From Cercospora beticola (taxonomy: Eukaryota; Ascomycota; Dothideomycetes; Mycosphaerellales; Mycosphaerellaceae): DNA of 64,000 nt. The notes under the pieces were generated by a model. That model was given only the letters and a program-made list of their open reading frames with translations, did not search any database and was not told the DNA's origin. Positions 10,637 through 21,526 of this stretch are shown here, one piece after another. Within the stretch, counting starts at the first letter, position 1. Every line of letters begins with the position of its first letter. Location of the stretch: contig NC_088939.1 in assembly GCF_033473495.1 (NCBI RefSeq), positions 2,976,001 through 3,040,000 on the forward strand, given 5' to 3'. The translations under genes were made by a program, and so were the position numbers.

Positions 10637-12116
10637 GTCTGCTGCGGCTCGACTGATTATCTTTTGGACAGTCTCACGAAATAACGACTCGGCAAGACCT
10701 GAGCAGGTGTGGGTTGAGATAGATACTTGGCTTGTATATTTTGTATCGGCACGGCTGTGTTGCAGGTGAAGCCCATGCCACACATCTGACCCCTGCAATT
10801 CTTATGCTTGACATGTCTCTGCGAACGAGATTGTGCATGACGATTCTGTCAATCTCCTTCTCTCAAAGCACGTTCGGCAGCAAAGGCGAGAGCGATGACC
10901 CCACTTCCACGTGCGCGATTGACAGAACTCTAAACTCACCGATCCCCGTCAAATGGCGGGCGCAGACGGCCAAGCAACCGTAGCAGATAACGTCGCCTTC
11001 TTGCTTTCAACATCTTCCCAAGCACAAGTGATGAGTGTCTACAGAGAAGCCAAGCCTTGTGCAGGTCCTCGAGCCCCGAATCTAGCCCTCACGACGGCAT
11101 CACAGCAGGTCGTGCCGCGCGACCGCGCCTCATTCTCTCCACTCCCCTCACGTTCGGCACCGGTCGCGTGCGCGCGCTAAACTTGATTTGTCTCCTAGCC
11201 TGTGCTCTGAACCCTGCTTTGCCGGGTCGGCTTAAATCCTGCTGTTGTTGCTGCACGACGAAGAATGGCAATGCAGCACGAGTAGGACACAGATACGGAC
11301 TCTCAGAGGAATCGCACACCGGCGCTGTAGTAAGACACGAGCACGCCCAGCAGGCAAGCACCGGTGAACGAAGATACTCCAAGATTACGGCCGACAACAA
11401 CAACGAGGCGGTCGCAATCAATTGTCCCGCCATTCGACAAAGAACTAGAGAAACTAACTTAGTGCGATTTCGCTTGCGCTGCTGCCACGCGCGCATGCGC
11501 AACCTGGGGCGAAACGAGCAGCCGGAGCCTCGAGCCCACAGGCAGGGCTTTTGCTTATCTTCTCGTCGTCGTCGTACGTCTGTCGGTCAGCCTGCTCGGC
11601 GTTGCTGGAGTTTTGCCTTGAAGGATTCAATGCACATCTGCACGTAGTAGCACACCACCACCGCATCCTCCTCGATACGCCGCCACATCACACACATCGA
11701 GGCGCGGCGCGGCGCTTCGATTGTGCTTCTCGCCTCTCCTCCTCTTCACTTTCATTATTGACCCTCACATCTCTCTTCCTCTTTATTCTGTCAGCGGCAC
11801 TATTCGTCAGAATCCAATCTCGCTGGCACGCCTCGTCCGACTGTCGTGGTACTCTTCTTCGCTCCTTCAATCCGAGGACCCCCGCCGGTTACCGTCCTGT
11901 GTGTGGTCCCGCGCAAGCAGAATCCTACTGGAGCTTGTTATCGCAACCTTGCGATGATGCGCGGCCGAGCGCCGGCGAGTTCGAGGTCGTCGCCCTCGAA
12001 TTCGGAATCGAGGTAACAACAGCTCCAAACATCTTCTGCTCTATTACGAGAGCTACACCTCCCACGGCGCCCGCTCGCCCCGGACGAGGGCTGAGCACGT
12101 CATCACTGGCCTGGTC
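10637..12116. other. Intergenic, ncl1 3' flank and leader/promoter of the membrane-protein gene
   Basis: About 1.5 kb. Long open frames run through 11057-11647 and 11551-12291, but their translations are low-complexity (Ser/Arg/Cys-rich) and match no family. They reflect GC- and pyrimidine-rich composition. The second half is probably promoter and 5'UTR of the downstream gene. The frame feeding its first recognised exon is open from about 11955 but contains no ATG before 12117. Confidence 0.4.
11727..11790 (+). promoter_or_regulatory. CT-rich tract in the upstream region of the rhodopsin-domain gene
   Basis: About 64 bp, strongly pyrimidine-rich on the plus strand (ctcctcctcttcactttc, ctctcttcctcttt). 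Such CT blocks commonly lie just before transcription starts in filamentous fungi. It supports placing the promoter and 5'UTR of the plus-strand gene here, several hundred bases before its first coding ATG. Functional assignment is inference. Confidence 0.35.
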
Positions 12117-14065
12117 ATGTTTCTGGAGTCGCGAGCCCTGTGGACCACGGCGCCCCCGGAGCCCAGATCGCGAGCTGGTAACTGGCCGACAGTGTTGTTC
12201 TCATGGTAAGCCTTCCCCATGCAGCACTCCGAGGAACCTTCTTGCCTCACTTGTGCAATTTATGTCATTCGTGCTAACATGGTTGTCTTGATCACAGGTG
12301 GTGTACGTGCTTTGCGGCCGTGATCATTATCACGAGAGTTTTGGGCCGCAAAGTTAGAAGCAGCAAACTCTTTCGGGAAGACTGGATCATGCTGGCTGCG
12401 ATTGTCCCACTATTTATCCGCATGATCCTGATACACTTTGTCTTAATCTACGGCACGAACAATGTCGATACCGTGGAATACGAATACTCGGCGCGACAAT
12501 TGTACCTTCGAAGCATTGGGTCCAGACTAGTTCTACCCGCTCGGATCTTCTACGCGGGCTTCATCTGGATGTCCAAGTATACCGTTTCGGAGTTCCTGAA
12601 GCGCATCACGGGGCGCATCTGGCGAAAGCGATACGAGTGGACATTGCAAGGCATTCGCATTTTCCTCGTGCTGACCTTCGGTGCGGTCGTCATTGCCACT
12701 CTGACCGAGTGCATGCCATTCAATCATTTCTGGCAAGTGGAACCAGACCCCGGGCCTCAATGTCGGCAAGGCTTCGTTCAATTGTTGGTCATGGGATGTT
12801 GTGACATCGTAACAGACATCCTCCTGGTGGCGTTTCCGATTCCAGTCGTCCTTTCTTCGGGTCAGAATTGGAAACGCAAGCTGCAGATGGTACTGCTGTT
12901 CGCACTATCCCTGATCATGATAGGCATCACGGCTACACGCATGCCGAAGGTAATCAGTCGCCATGGACGACAACAATATCGTACAGTCTGGGCCTCTGGC
13001 GAAATATTGGCTTCCGCATTCGTCTCGAATGGAGTCATTCTTGGCTCTTTTCTGCGTGACAAGGGCGAGAAGAAGAACAAATTCAGAAAGTATAGCGTAA
13101 CGGAGAGTTTGGAAAGGTCAAACGCACGAAAGCCAACACTGTCGCGCATTCGAACTCAAGACAGTGACGAAGACCTGTTCCTCGCGATTGGGTGCAGACC
13201 ACCGGAACATTTGAGATCGGGACAAGGCAGCTCAACTCGGCCTGCACCTCCTGCCCTCCCGGCGCATAAAACTCACCTGACTTTTCAGCCGCGTGCTGAT
13301 ACACCACTGGGAGACATCATCGACGGAGACGAAAGTGATTTCGAGCCATACGAGGACGTATCGCCCACAACTCCGAGAGCTCCGAGAATACCGCAGGTTC
13401 TACCATCTCCGTCGAATTCGACCACTGCAGGGTTTCATGATGTCGGGAACTTGCTTGATAATGGACGGACGTCAGATTCGCTGCCGCGGTCTCGAAAGGC
13501 GAGCAACACCAGCTCAGCCGGGCCGGGCATCAATGCTTACGATTTTGCGCATGGCCGTTCGCCATCACACAACAGGTCAGGATCAGCCTTCCTGAGAAAT
13601 GTCGGTGGCCGATTTCTTGTCCCGGATTTCGTCCGTGATCGAGGAGAAAGTAGCTCCGCAGCTGAGCAGCAGCGGAATGCACATCGAATACGGCCTACTA
13701 CTGCTCCCATCGGAGTCCTCGGGCCCATGCTCGAACGACAGGAAAGCAACGTATCGTTGCAAGACGCTGGAGGACTGTTAATGTCCAGTCCTTTCAGCAA
13801 CCATCAAGGTCGTGCCCAGCCAAGATCCGATTTCCCTGGCCGAGACAGCAATCCAGCATCGTCTTCAGGCCAGCACGAGGAAATAGAGCTCGAAGATATC
13901 GGTGGCTTGTTATCGGATGATAGGATAGCGAGCGCGTCCGCCGCCCGGAGAGTTCTAGAGCGGCAAGACGTCTCAAATGAAGCGACGACTACAGGAACGA
14001 GTTCGGCACATCAACAGGACTTCGATGATCTGATCTTGCACGACCCAGGTGGCTTGATCAGGTAG
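12117..14065 (+). CDS. Integral membrane protein with fungal rhodopsin domain and long disordered tail
   Basis: Exons are 12117..12205 and 12298..14065, with a 92-nt intron (12206-12297; GTAAGC donor, gctaac branch, CACAG acceptor). The model is 618 aa. The start is uncertain: 12117 is the first ATG in the frame, and a further 5' exon is possible. Helices begin with the spliced segment WWCTCFAAVIIITRVLGRK, then WIMLAAIVPLFIRMILIHFV, and continue through IRIFLVLTFGAVVIATLTEC and VTDILLVAFPIPVV to about residue 320. The pattern of conserved Cys before 'FNHFW' and 'GPQCRQG' is that of fungal rhodopsin-domain (PTH11-like) proteins, orphan seven-helix receptors or scaffold proteins of the plasma membrane. 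No CFEM domain is present. The 300-residue cytoplasmic tail is Ser/Pro-rich and contains four spaced D-x-G-[GN]-L-[LI] motifs, the last at the C-terminus. Confidence 0.75.
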
Positions 14066-14694
14066 CAAGTTGCATGATTGGGGTTGCGGTTGCATGGTGG
14101 TTGTGATTCTTTGAAGATACCCTATTTGTGCATATGGGAGAAGCAGCATATTATTCCATGCTTCGTCTAGCGTTCGAGCGTTCTTGTAGATGATCCGATG
14201 ATGAAGACATCATATTATAGTGGAAATATGCATTGTATCCGACATGGTCACTTCTGATGTTATACAACACCAGCACGAATCCTATTCCATGTCTGCCTGA
14301 TTGCTGCCTGAGAATCCATCTCGAAGACCTCGCTCTTATCTCCCGCGCGAAATCTCCTCTCTGCATCGCAAATCAAGAACGATGAGGTAACGTGAATGAC
14401 CCTATCCCACAATTCCATGCCGCGCCAAACACGAAAGACCGAGGCCCAATTCTCTTTGCGCGCACCTCGACATGAACCCTGTGCCGCTTTTCAACTGCAA
14501 TACCCATACCTTTTCTCACTGTCGGACCTGGCCGACGCTCGCTCATACCGTGTCTGAGGCCCTGGTTCTAGCGCGTGCGCAGTGTCCCCACGATTATTCG
14601 CCTTGCCTCTGCTTGGACGATTGGTCAGCCCTGTGAACCGGAATAACCTCTGTCTCTGTCCTGACCCCACCTGGTGCTCCCGTGACCGGATATC
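14066..14694. other. Intergenic, 3' flank and transcription-factor promoter
   Basis: 629 bp between two plus-strand genes. AT-rich sequence around 14140-14270 (tattatagtggaaatatg) is a plausible 3'UTR. The second half is the likely promoter/5'UTR of the Zn2Cys6 gene. No additional gene was recognised. Confidence 0.4.
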
Positions 14695-17600
14695 ATGCCT
14701 TCTGGCTCTGGACTCGGGAGCAAGAAGAGGGAACGAGAGGATACTGTTTCCGAAGGGCCGCCGGATACGCCTGAACGGGATAGTGTCTCAGGCGCTGCTG
14801 GATCACCTTCAACAACAACGACGCCGGGGAATACCAGTGCGGGCGGAGGCAGTGGTGTTGGGTCGGGGAATTCAACAACGAACTTTCGAAATGTTTCGGC
14901 TTGTAATCGATGTCGAAATCGGAAGGTATGTTGCCAATTGATAGGTGCACTTGCGATTGTGCATAACTTCTCTTGCTTGATTCCGAGACAAGCCGCGATG
15001 TCTAGATCTGGAGAGTGCTTTCCTTCTCCAACATTCGGAAGGAGCAAACGATATCGATGACACAAGATCAAGAAAACTCGCTGACCTGGAATGTTAGAAT
15101 CGATGCGATCAAAAGCTCCCGAAATGCACAAATTGTCTGAAGGCCAATGTAAGATGTGTTGGATTCGATCCTGTCAGCAAGCGCGAGATTCCTCGTAGCT
15201 ATGTCTACTATCTTGAAACAAGAGTGAGAAATCTGGAGGCTCTGCTTGATTCTCACGGGATAGCGTACCCTCCTCCGAGTCAGGATTTTGCAATTAGCGA
15301 AACGATCAAGCCAGGCATCAATGTTCCTTTCCCAGTGCAAGAAGAAGCTTCGCCTCACTCGGCGCAACCAGCTGATGCGCCGCCGGTGCAATCAACTTTA
15401 GACCCTGTCCTACGTGAAGAAGAAGACGGCGAGAGGCTCGAGAAGCTGGTCAATGATGTTGGCATGGTGTCTGTTCAAGGGGCAGGTGATGCCCGCATGC
15501 TTGGCTCTACCACTTCCGGCATCTCATTTGCGAGGGTCGTCTTTGCTGCTGTGAAGAGGTCAGTGAATCAGACTCCCACGCCAAGCGAGAAAGGTGGTGG
15601 AAAAGCTCGCAAATTGTCAGCGAGTGAAGCTGCCGGCGGTGCAACGTCAATGCGAGACTCCTTTTTCGGACTACATACCAAGCCTACAATCAAGCCAGCT
15701 CCCTTCCCGGAAAGAGAACTTGGACTTCGGCTGACAGAGCTCTACTTTGAGCACGCCAATCCCCAAAATCCTGTTCTACACCGAGGGGAATTCATGACAT
15801 TGTTCGACAGAGTGTATGCCACAGACGCGAAGAAGAGGACTCCAAGAGAACTGTACATGCTCAACATTGTGTTCGCCATTGGGTCAGGAATTATTGTAGA
15901 TTCCTCTAGTATTGAGCAGTCAGTGGCTGCAACAGAGTCAGTCGACGAGTCTGGACCACCAAACAAGAAGCGTCAAAGAATGACGAATCAACAGCACCAG
16001 CCTGAAGAATACCACAGCTCAGCAATAATTCACCTCGAAAGCTTCCTGGGGTCGGCTTCCGCAAGCGAAGGCGTTGGTGGCGGACTGGAAGAACTGCAGG
16101 CCGTCTTACTGTTGGCAGGTCTAGCACTGCTGCGACCCGTCGCTCCTGGCTTGTGGTACATCATTGGTGTCGCAGTTCGGCTGAGTATTGATCTTGGGCT
16201 GCATTTCGAGGAGATCGACCACGATCTTGACAACAGAGCCACACATCCCGATGGCGACATGTCCAATGACTCACTTGGCCGCAAGCAGTGGACACGGGAC
16301 GTACGCAGAAGGCTCTGGTGGTGTGTCTTTAATCTCGACAGATTGGTGTCTTCTTGTGTCGGAAGACCGGTGTCGGTCAACGAGGCAGTGGTGACGACTG
16401 AGTTCCCCAGTATGCTGGACGATAAATACATCACTCCCTCGGGCTTCTACAAGCCACCGAACTATGCAGAGCGACCAAGCTACAAGCTGATCACGCGGCA
16501 TTACATTCGGCTCCGACTACTGCAGTCGGAGATTCTGCAGGTCTTGCAACAGCGACAAGCTGATCAAGCGCGGAGGCTGGGTGCTAATGCTGGCAATGAC
16601 TACATCCTCAGTGGACTTGGTTCGCCATTTTTGCAACCATTCCACTCATTCCGCGACTGGCGGGCGAATATTGATCGTAGGCTATTGGAGTGGAAAGAAT
16701 CCTCACCACAACAGTACGACACCGGCGTGAGCTTCAACCCACTGTTCCTGGACCTGAACTATTGGCAAGCTGTGATTATGCTGTACCGCCAGTCGCTATC
16801 TGTTCCAGAGCAACTCGCTAGCGAGTTGAGTCCAGCAACAGGAGAAGATGTGCAAAGCCCAGGTAGCGTGAACTTTGAGCTTGAGGAGGACAAGCAGATG
16901 GTTTTCATGAAGGTCGCCGAGGCCGGTCAAATGGTGCTGAGAATATATCGGCAACTGCATAGATTGAAGCTGGTGAACTACACGTTCCTTGCTACGCACC
17001 ATCTGTTCATGAGTGGTAAGTCGAAGCTTACAACCTTGCATGTCATCAAACTGACCTTTCCAGGCATCTCTTTCCTTTACGCTATATGGCATTCGACCCT
17101 CGTCAGGTCCCAGATGACCATCGACGATGTAGACTTCACTGTGCTCGCTGCAACATCTGTTCTCAGCGACTTGATACCCATGTGTCCGCCCGCTGAAGCA
17201 TGCCGAGACGCATTCGTGCGCATGAGCAAGGCCACGATATCCATGGTAATGAGCACGACAGGATTCGGCAACCGGTCGACATGGGACACTCAATCCCTCA
17301 ACAATCCAGACGGCTACTTTGGAGGAGGCAATCCAGCAGTGAAGCAAGAAGCTCGAACGCCCCACCAAAGCCGCCGACAGCTCCCCAAGTTCGATATGAA
17401 TCTCAAAGATTTATTCTCGGAAGAAGAAATCGCGAGCCGCCCGCTGCATCATCAACCCAAACTGCAAGGATTCTTGCGACATATTCCGAAGCAGCCTCCA
17501 ATTTCTCCGCAACTCCCCACCAATACCAGCCCACGGGCAAGCACTGAGGCTAATGCGACCCAGCCCACGCAACAACTGCAGACTTTGCCGCAAGCGAGTC

Positions 17601-17983
17601 CGCCACTCCCAGTATCCAGTTCGTCAGCATCCTTGCGACCGCCTTCCAGGAACCAGCAGCCGCAACAGCCTGCGTACCAGCAAGCCTCACCGTTCGTGGA
17701 CAACTCAGCGTCAGCAGGAGCAAACGCCTCGGAACCAGACTACTCTTTCGACAACCTGGATTTTCTCAACGACTTCTCTCTGACAGAACCGGGCAACAGC
17801 GGCAGCAACGGCGGTGCCAGCTTCTGGGGTCAATCTCATGCAGGAGATGGCACAGACCTGGGGTTCAATGGGGGCGTTGCGAATGGCGGTTTCGCTGACG
17901 ACAGCGGGGCCTGGGAAGCATCGGGAGAGGTCTTCGATGCATTTTTCTTTGGTTCTGGAAGTGGAGGAGCAAGCGCGTACTGA
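14695..17983 (+). CDS. Zn2Cys6 (Gal4-type) transcription factor with fungal_trans domain
   Basis: Exons are 14695..14925, 15098..17015 and 17064..17983, with introns of 172 and 48 nt. The protein is 1022 aa. The first splice completes the zinc cluster ACNRCRNRK|NRCDQKLPKC: Cys70, 73, 80, 87, 90 and 97 fit C-x2-C-x6-C-x6-C-x2-C-x6-C. It is followed by the linker and short coil 'REIPRSYVYYLETRVRNLEALL', a style seen in Ppr1-like regulators that bind spaced CGG half-sites as dimers. The central fungal_trans region includes LYFEHANPQNPVLHRGEF and RRRLWWCVFNLDRLVSSCVG. The last 200 residues are Gln/Ser/Pro-rich and end in an acidic segment (DYSFDNLDFLNDF), a likely activation domain. The short intron is excised in my model because LFMSG|ISFLYAIWHS restores family sequence. 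Target genes are unknown; Ppr1/purine-pyrimidine regulation is only a similarity hint. Confidence 0.87.
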
Positions 17984-18361
17984 CCTGTCGATCGATCTTC
18001 ACGCGGGAAGCATCTATGGTACGCCCGAGGCGATGTGGATGATACCACAAAATCATTGTATAGCTCAGCCTAAAACTGCCAGGGGAACAGTGCGAAAGGG
18101 CTCATGTCTCTCGAGTATTTGTCAACTCCATCGAATCCTCTACATCATCACTAGACCTGCTAACCGACAGTTCCATTTCAATACAGTTGCAGAAGCCCTC
18201 ATCTAGCTACGCTGCATACCCGCGGTCCTGCAGCCACCATCATGAAACAGTATACTTCCATGTTCACGTTCACCTGCACGCGAGGTCATGCACGTCGAAC
18301 GTGCAACAGTGCAGAAACACGCACTCTCCACCAGGATCTGCCTTGCTGCAACCCAATTCTG

Positions 18362-18397
18362 GCACACACACAATGCACACACATGCAGACACACACC
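18362..18397. repeat. Imperfect CA microsatellite
   Basis: 36 bp of interrupted CA dinucleotides (gcacacacaca, gcacacaca, gacacacac) in the non-coding gap after the transcription factor gene. A typical fungal microsatellite. Confidence 0.8.
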
Positions 18398-18564
18398 CTC
18401 GTCCCGTTTCCCATGCCTTTTACAGTTCCGCGTACCGGGCTCGAATGACAAGAAACAAGGCTCCATGACATTGAGATCTCGGGTCGGCCTGGCCGAGGAA
18501 GGCAAATCAGATCGCTGGTCGGTCAATCAAACTGCATTACTAACGATCCTGCGCTGATGAATGC

Positions 18565-18585
18565 ATTGCATATTGCATATTGCAT
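18565..18585. repeat. Three perfect tandem copies of a 7-bp unit (attgcat)
   Basis: 21 bp made of exactly three attgcat units. Forty bases further on, an (agct)3 run lies at 18614-18625. Both are in non-coding sequence. Confidence 0.85.
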
Positions 18586-19585
18586 CTCGTGCCGCGTACC
18601 GGGCTTTTCTTTCAGCTAGCTAGCTCTGGCTACCTCCTACTTTGCACCCATATTCCTGTGAATCGAAGCTGCAGCTTCGCGGTACCTTCCGTGAAGATCT
18701 TGGCTCTCGTATGCTATGCTGCAGAAAGAACAACGGCAGCGGTGAGGAACAGTTAGTTAGACGGGTCAACGGTGGATTTCGCAAGTCTCGGCATACGTGA
18801 CAATGCAGCTGTCAAGAAAGAGAAAGTCAAGCGGAAGGAATGTGTCGCGTGAGCCGGAACGTACTGTAGCTCCATTTCAAATATATTGGCCTGCTCTGCG
18901 CGGATCTGCGGCGAAGTCGTTCCTTCCTTGCGTCCCAGAAAGCTCGTCGAGCTTGGCATCAACCAGACGGGAAGGAGCGAGCTGTGCGGGCTGTGCGAGC
19001 TTCGCCAAAGGCAGATCAGATCAGCTCAGATCAATCGAAGCGAAGAACTTCTGCGATGAAGATCGAAAGGCGGGAAATGTGAAAGAGTGTAGTAGACATT
19101 AAAATGCTCGCAAGCATTTTTGCATTTCATGATTGTGTAGAAATCCGCCAATTATGCCTGTGTCTGGTAGCGATCAGAATCTATCCATCGCTTTCCCACC
19201 TCGCTACCTATTCCTTTTCCACCCCATTCCGTCTGCGTACAAGAGAAAAATTCCAAAGGGCCCGCTCAGTGGGGCCGTCTACTGCCAAAGGGTATCATCT
19301 AGCGCCTGTTCCCATGCTTTCGATTGCCCATTGCAACAAGAAAAAATGTCAAAGTCGCCCAAACTGCCTCCCATAAAAAGTGAATCCCGCAAATGGGTTC
19401 AAGCAGAATCCCTCATAAAACACCGATCCAACGTGAGTCGGCAGCCTGCCCTTAATATTGATGCTCCGCCCCTAAAGTAGGCATACCAAAAGTCGCTCAG
19501 AAAAAACCTCCCAGTGATGTCGTATATGAACAGATAGTACTCGCGTGAAATCCATGTTCTGTAACGTTCAAGCGTGGCACCAGGC

Positions 19586-21526
19586 CTACGATTTGCTGTC
19601 GGAGCGGGTGCGGTGATCTCTTCGGATGTCGAGAGAGAATCGGATGAGGAGCGGCGAGCTGGGCAGGGCGTCGGGGGAAACGTTGGCGTCTTCGGCAACG
19701 GCCATGCCTGAGCCGTACTCGGCGGCGTTCGCAATGTCGGATGCGGTCGGTGGTGGTTCCGGGGTTTCCTTCTCGGAGACGAAGGTGCGTCGCTTCTCTT
19801 CGACCATGAACATGCTGATGATGCTGCCGATTGCTGCAACCAGCACATTGACCCACCAAGGCAAACCAAGAGTGCCCAGTGAGAGACCTGCCGCTTGGAG
19901 AACTCCAGAAACGGTAGGACCGAACGCTCGACACGCGCTCGCGGCCGATGCAGCTGCACCGTTCAACGAGCCGAGGACTTTGCTGGATGGTGCCGAATTG
20001 GCCAACATGATACTGCTGGAGGGGAACGCGAATGCCTGTGCTGTGACTTTCCAGACCAGTGCGACGTAGACCAGTGGAAGTTTGAGGGAATCCGGAGCGA
20101 GCGAGAGATATGGTACCATGAAGTACAGGAACGGGTAGGACATGACGACCATGCGATAAGTCCATAGGCTGCCAATCTTTCGGTTGACAATGGGAAAGAT
20201 GAGGATCGTGGCAATCATCTGAATAATGCCTTGAACGGAGAGAATGCCGCCAATTGTCTTTGTCGATAGCTCGAAGCCTCCGGTGAACTTAAACGGTAGC
20301 TGTGGTGCCGCATCGGATTTCGGCATACTGAGAAGTACGGGAAGAAGCTGCTCGGCGGAGATGGTGTGACTGCGATTCATGTTAGCTAGGATATGGGTGC
20401 GGGCGTGCGTCAAAGCTTACTATGCCAGGATACCGTATCCTGTAATGTTCAGGATCACCTGTCGTGTAAACGCATTCGCGATGGCGGACTTTGTTTTCTG
20501 CTCTTCTTCGTCGTGTGCAAGCGCCTCCTCCACGTCTCTTTGGAGAGCCAGTTCGTCGTTGGTCAAAGAAGTTCGCGGCGATGCATCGATGGAGCGGTAT
20601 GCTGGAGGTGGGAGACCCTCGACACTCGTAGGTGTAAGTTCTGGAGAGGATGCGGTGCTTCGGTAGTCCGGGGGTTGATCGTCGATCAACATCATTGTCT
20701 CCTCGGACATTTCACCCTTGCGAGTCGAAAGCCATTCCACTGGTTTGCGCTGAATCTTTGCGAGTATCCAATTGCCAATTTCCAGCCCGACGTCTTTGCG
20801 GTCCTTGAGATCTTCGTGCGTCTCTTCGAGGAACAAGATTCCGACGACCATGCTGAACACGACGACCGCGGTGCAAACCAAGTTGGTGAGGAGGTATGGG
20901 AATTTGGCGAATATCGTTCCCTCGTGGAACATGTCTGGGTAGTTGCGCACGGGATCGGCGAGGGCACCGCCCAGACCAGCACCCACGAAAGCGCCCATGC
21001 ACCAGACCGTTGGCATGATTGCATAGGCACGTGCTTGGTGCGCTTCCACCTTGACGACCTCATTGACGGTGGTTTGCAGCACGCCAATGTTTCCATTCAA
21101 TGCTCCGCCGAGTGCTCGAGCAAGCAATGCCACGGGAAGGTTTGGTGCGAAGCCGAACATGAGCATGCTGATGCCGGTGCCAGCCAGGCCGGTGAGGAGG
21201 ATGGGTTTGCGTCCGAGTCGGTCGCTGAGGCTGCCCCAGAAGCCAGCACCCAGGCATTCTGCAGCTGCAAAGACAGAAGTGACGAGGCCGGCGTAAAGAG
21301 CGATTCGATTGTGGTCGTCGGTGATGTGGAATGATTCGATCATGTAGTAGATGTACGGGAAGATGGACATGAAAGCGATGGGCTCGCATATCCGACATAG
21401 TCCTGGCATTGCGTTAGCATGGAGTGTTTGCGAGAGGCACATGGACAGAGCACGCGTACCCAGTACAAATAGCTGGCGGAAGGGAAACGCCTTGGAGTCG
21501 GGCGTCGTTGTGGTATAGCGAGGCAT
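19586..21526 (-). CDS. Major facilitator superfamily transporter
   Basis: Exons are complement(21460..21526, 20421..21402, 19586..20369), with introns of 57 nt (21403-21459) and 51 nt (20370-20420, with a gctaac branch). The protein is 610 aa. The first splice creates FVLGLCRICEPIAFMSIFPY (helix 1). MFS motif A appears as GSLSDRLGRKP between helices 2 and 3. ALGGALNGNIGVLQT and GAFVGAGLGGALADP follow in the N-terminal half. A cytoplasmic loop of about 110 residues (after ETHEDLKDRKD) is rich in Ser/Pro/Glu. The second half has LLPVLLSMP, GGILSVQGIIQMIATILIFP and SIMLANSAPSSKVLGSLNG. The layout resembles the YCR023C/ZIFL1-like branch of drug:H+ antiporters found in ascomycetes. An ATG at 21607 would add 27 unlikely residues; 21526 fits the family. 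Substrate unknown. Confidence 0.88.

Larger units (their letters stand above)
17984..19585. other. Intergenic, convergent 3' flanks with simple repeats
   Basis: 1.6 kb between the 3' ends of the transcription factor (+) and the MFS transporter (-). It holds several short simple repeats (listed separately) and a run of related agatca/cagatc words near 19012-19036. No coding sequence was recognised. Confidence 0.45.

Noticed and set aside
11954..12013. ATGATG start followed by a GTAACA donor as first exon of the rhodopsin-domain gene
   Set aside because: The only usable acceptors would give an intron of about 40 nt or less, shorter than any other here. Left as a possibility only.
11551..12291. 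246-codon plus-strand frame before the rhodopsin-domain gene
   Set aside because: Its Ser/Leu/Arg-rich translation comes from CT-rich leader sequence. The true coding frame of the next gene in this interval is a different one, confirmed by the splice at 12206-12297.
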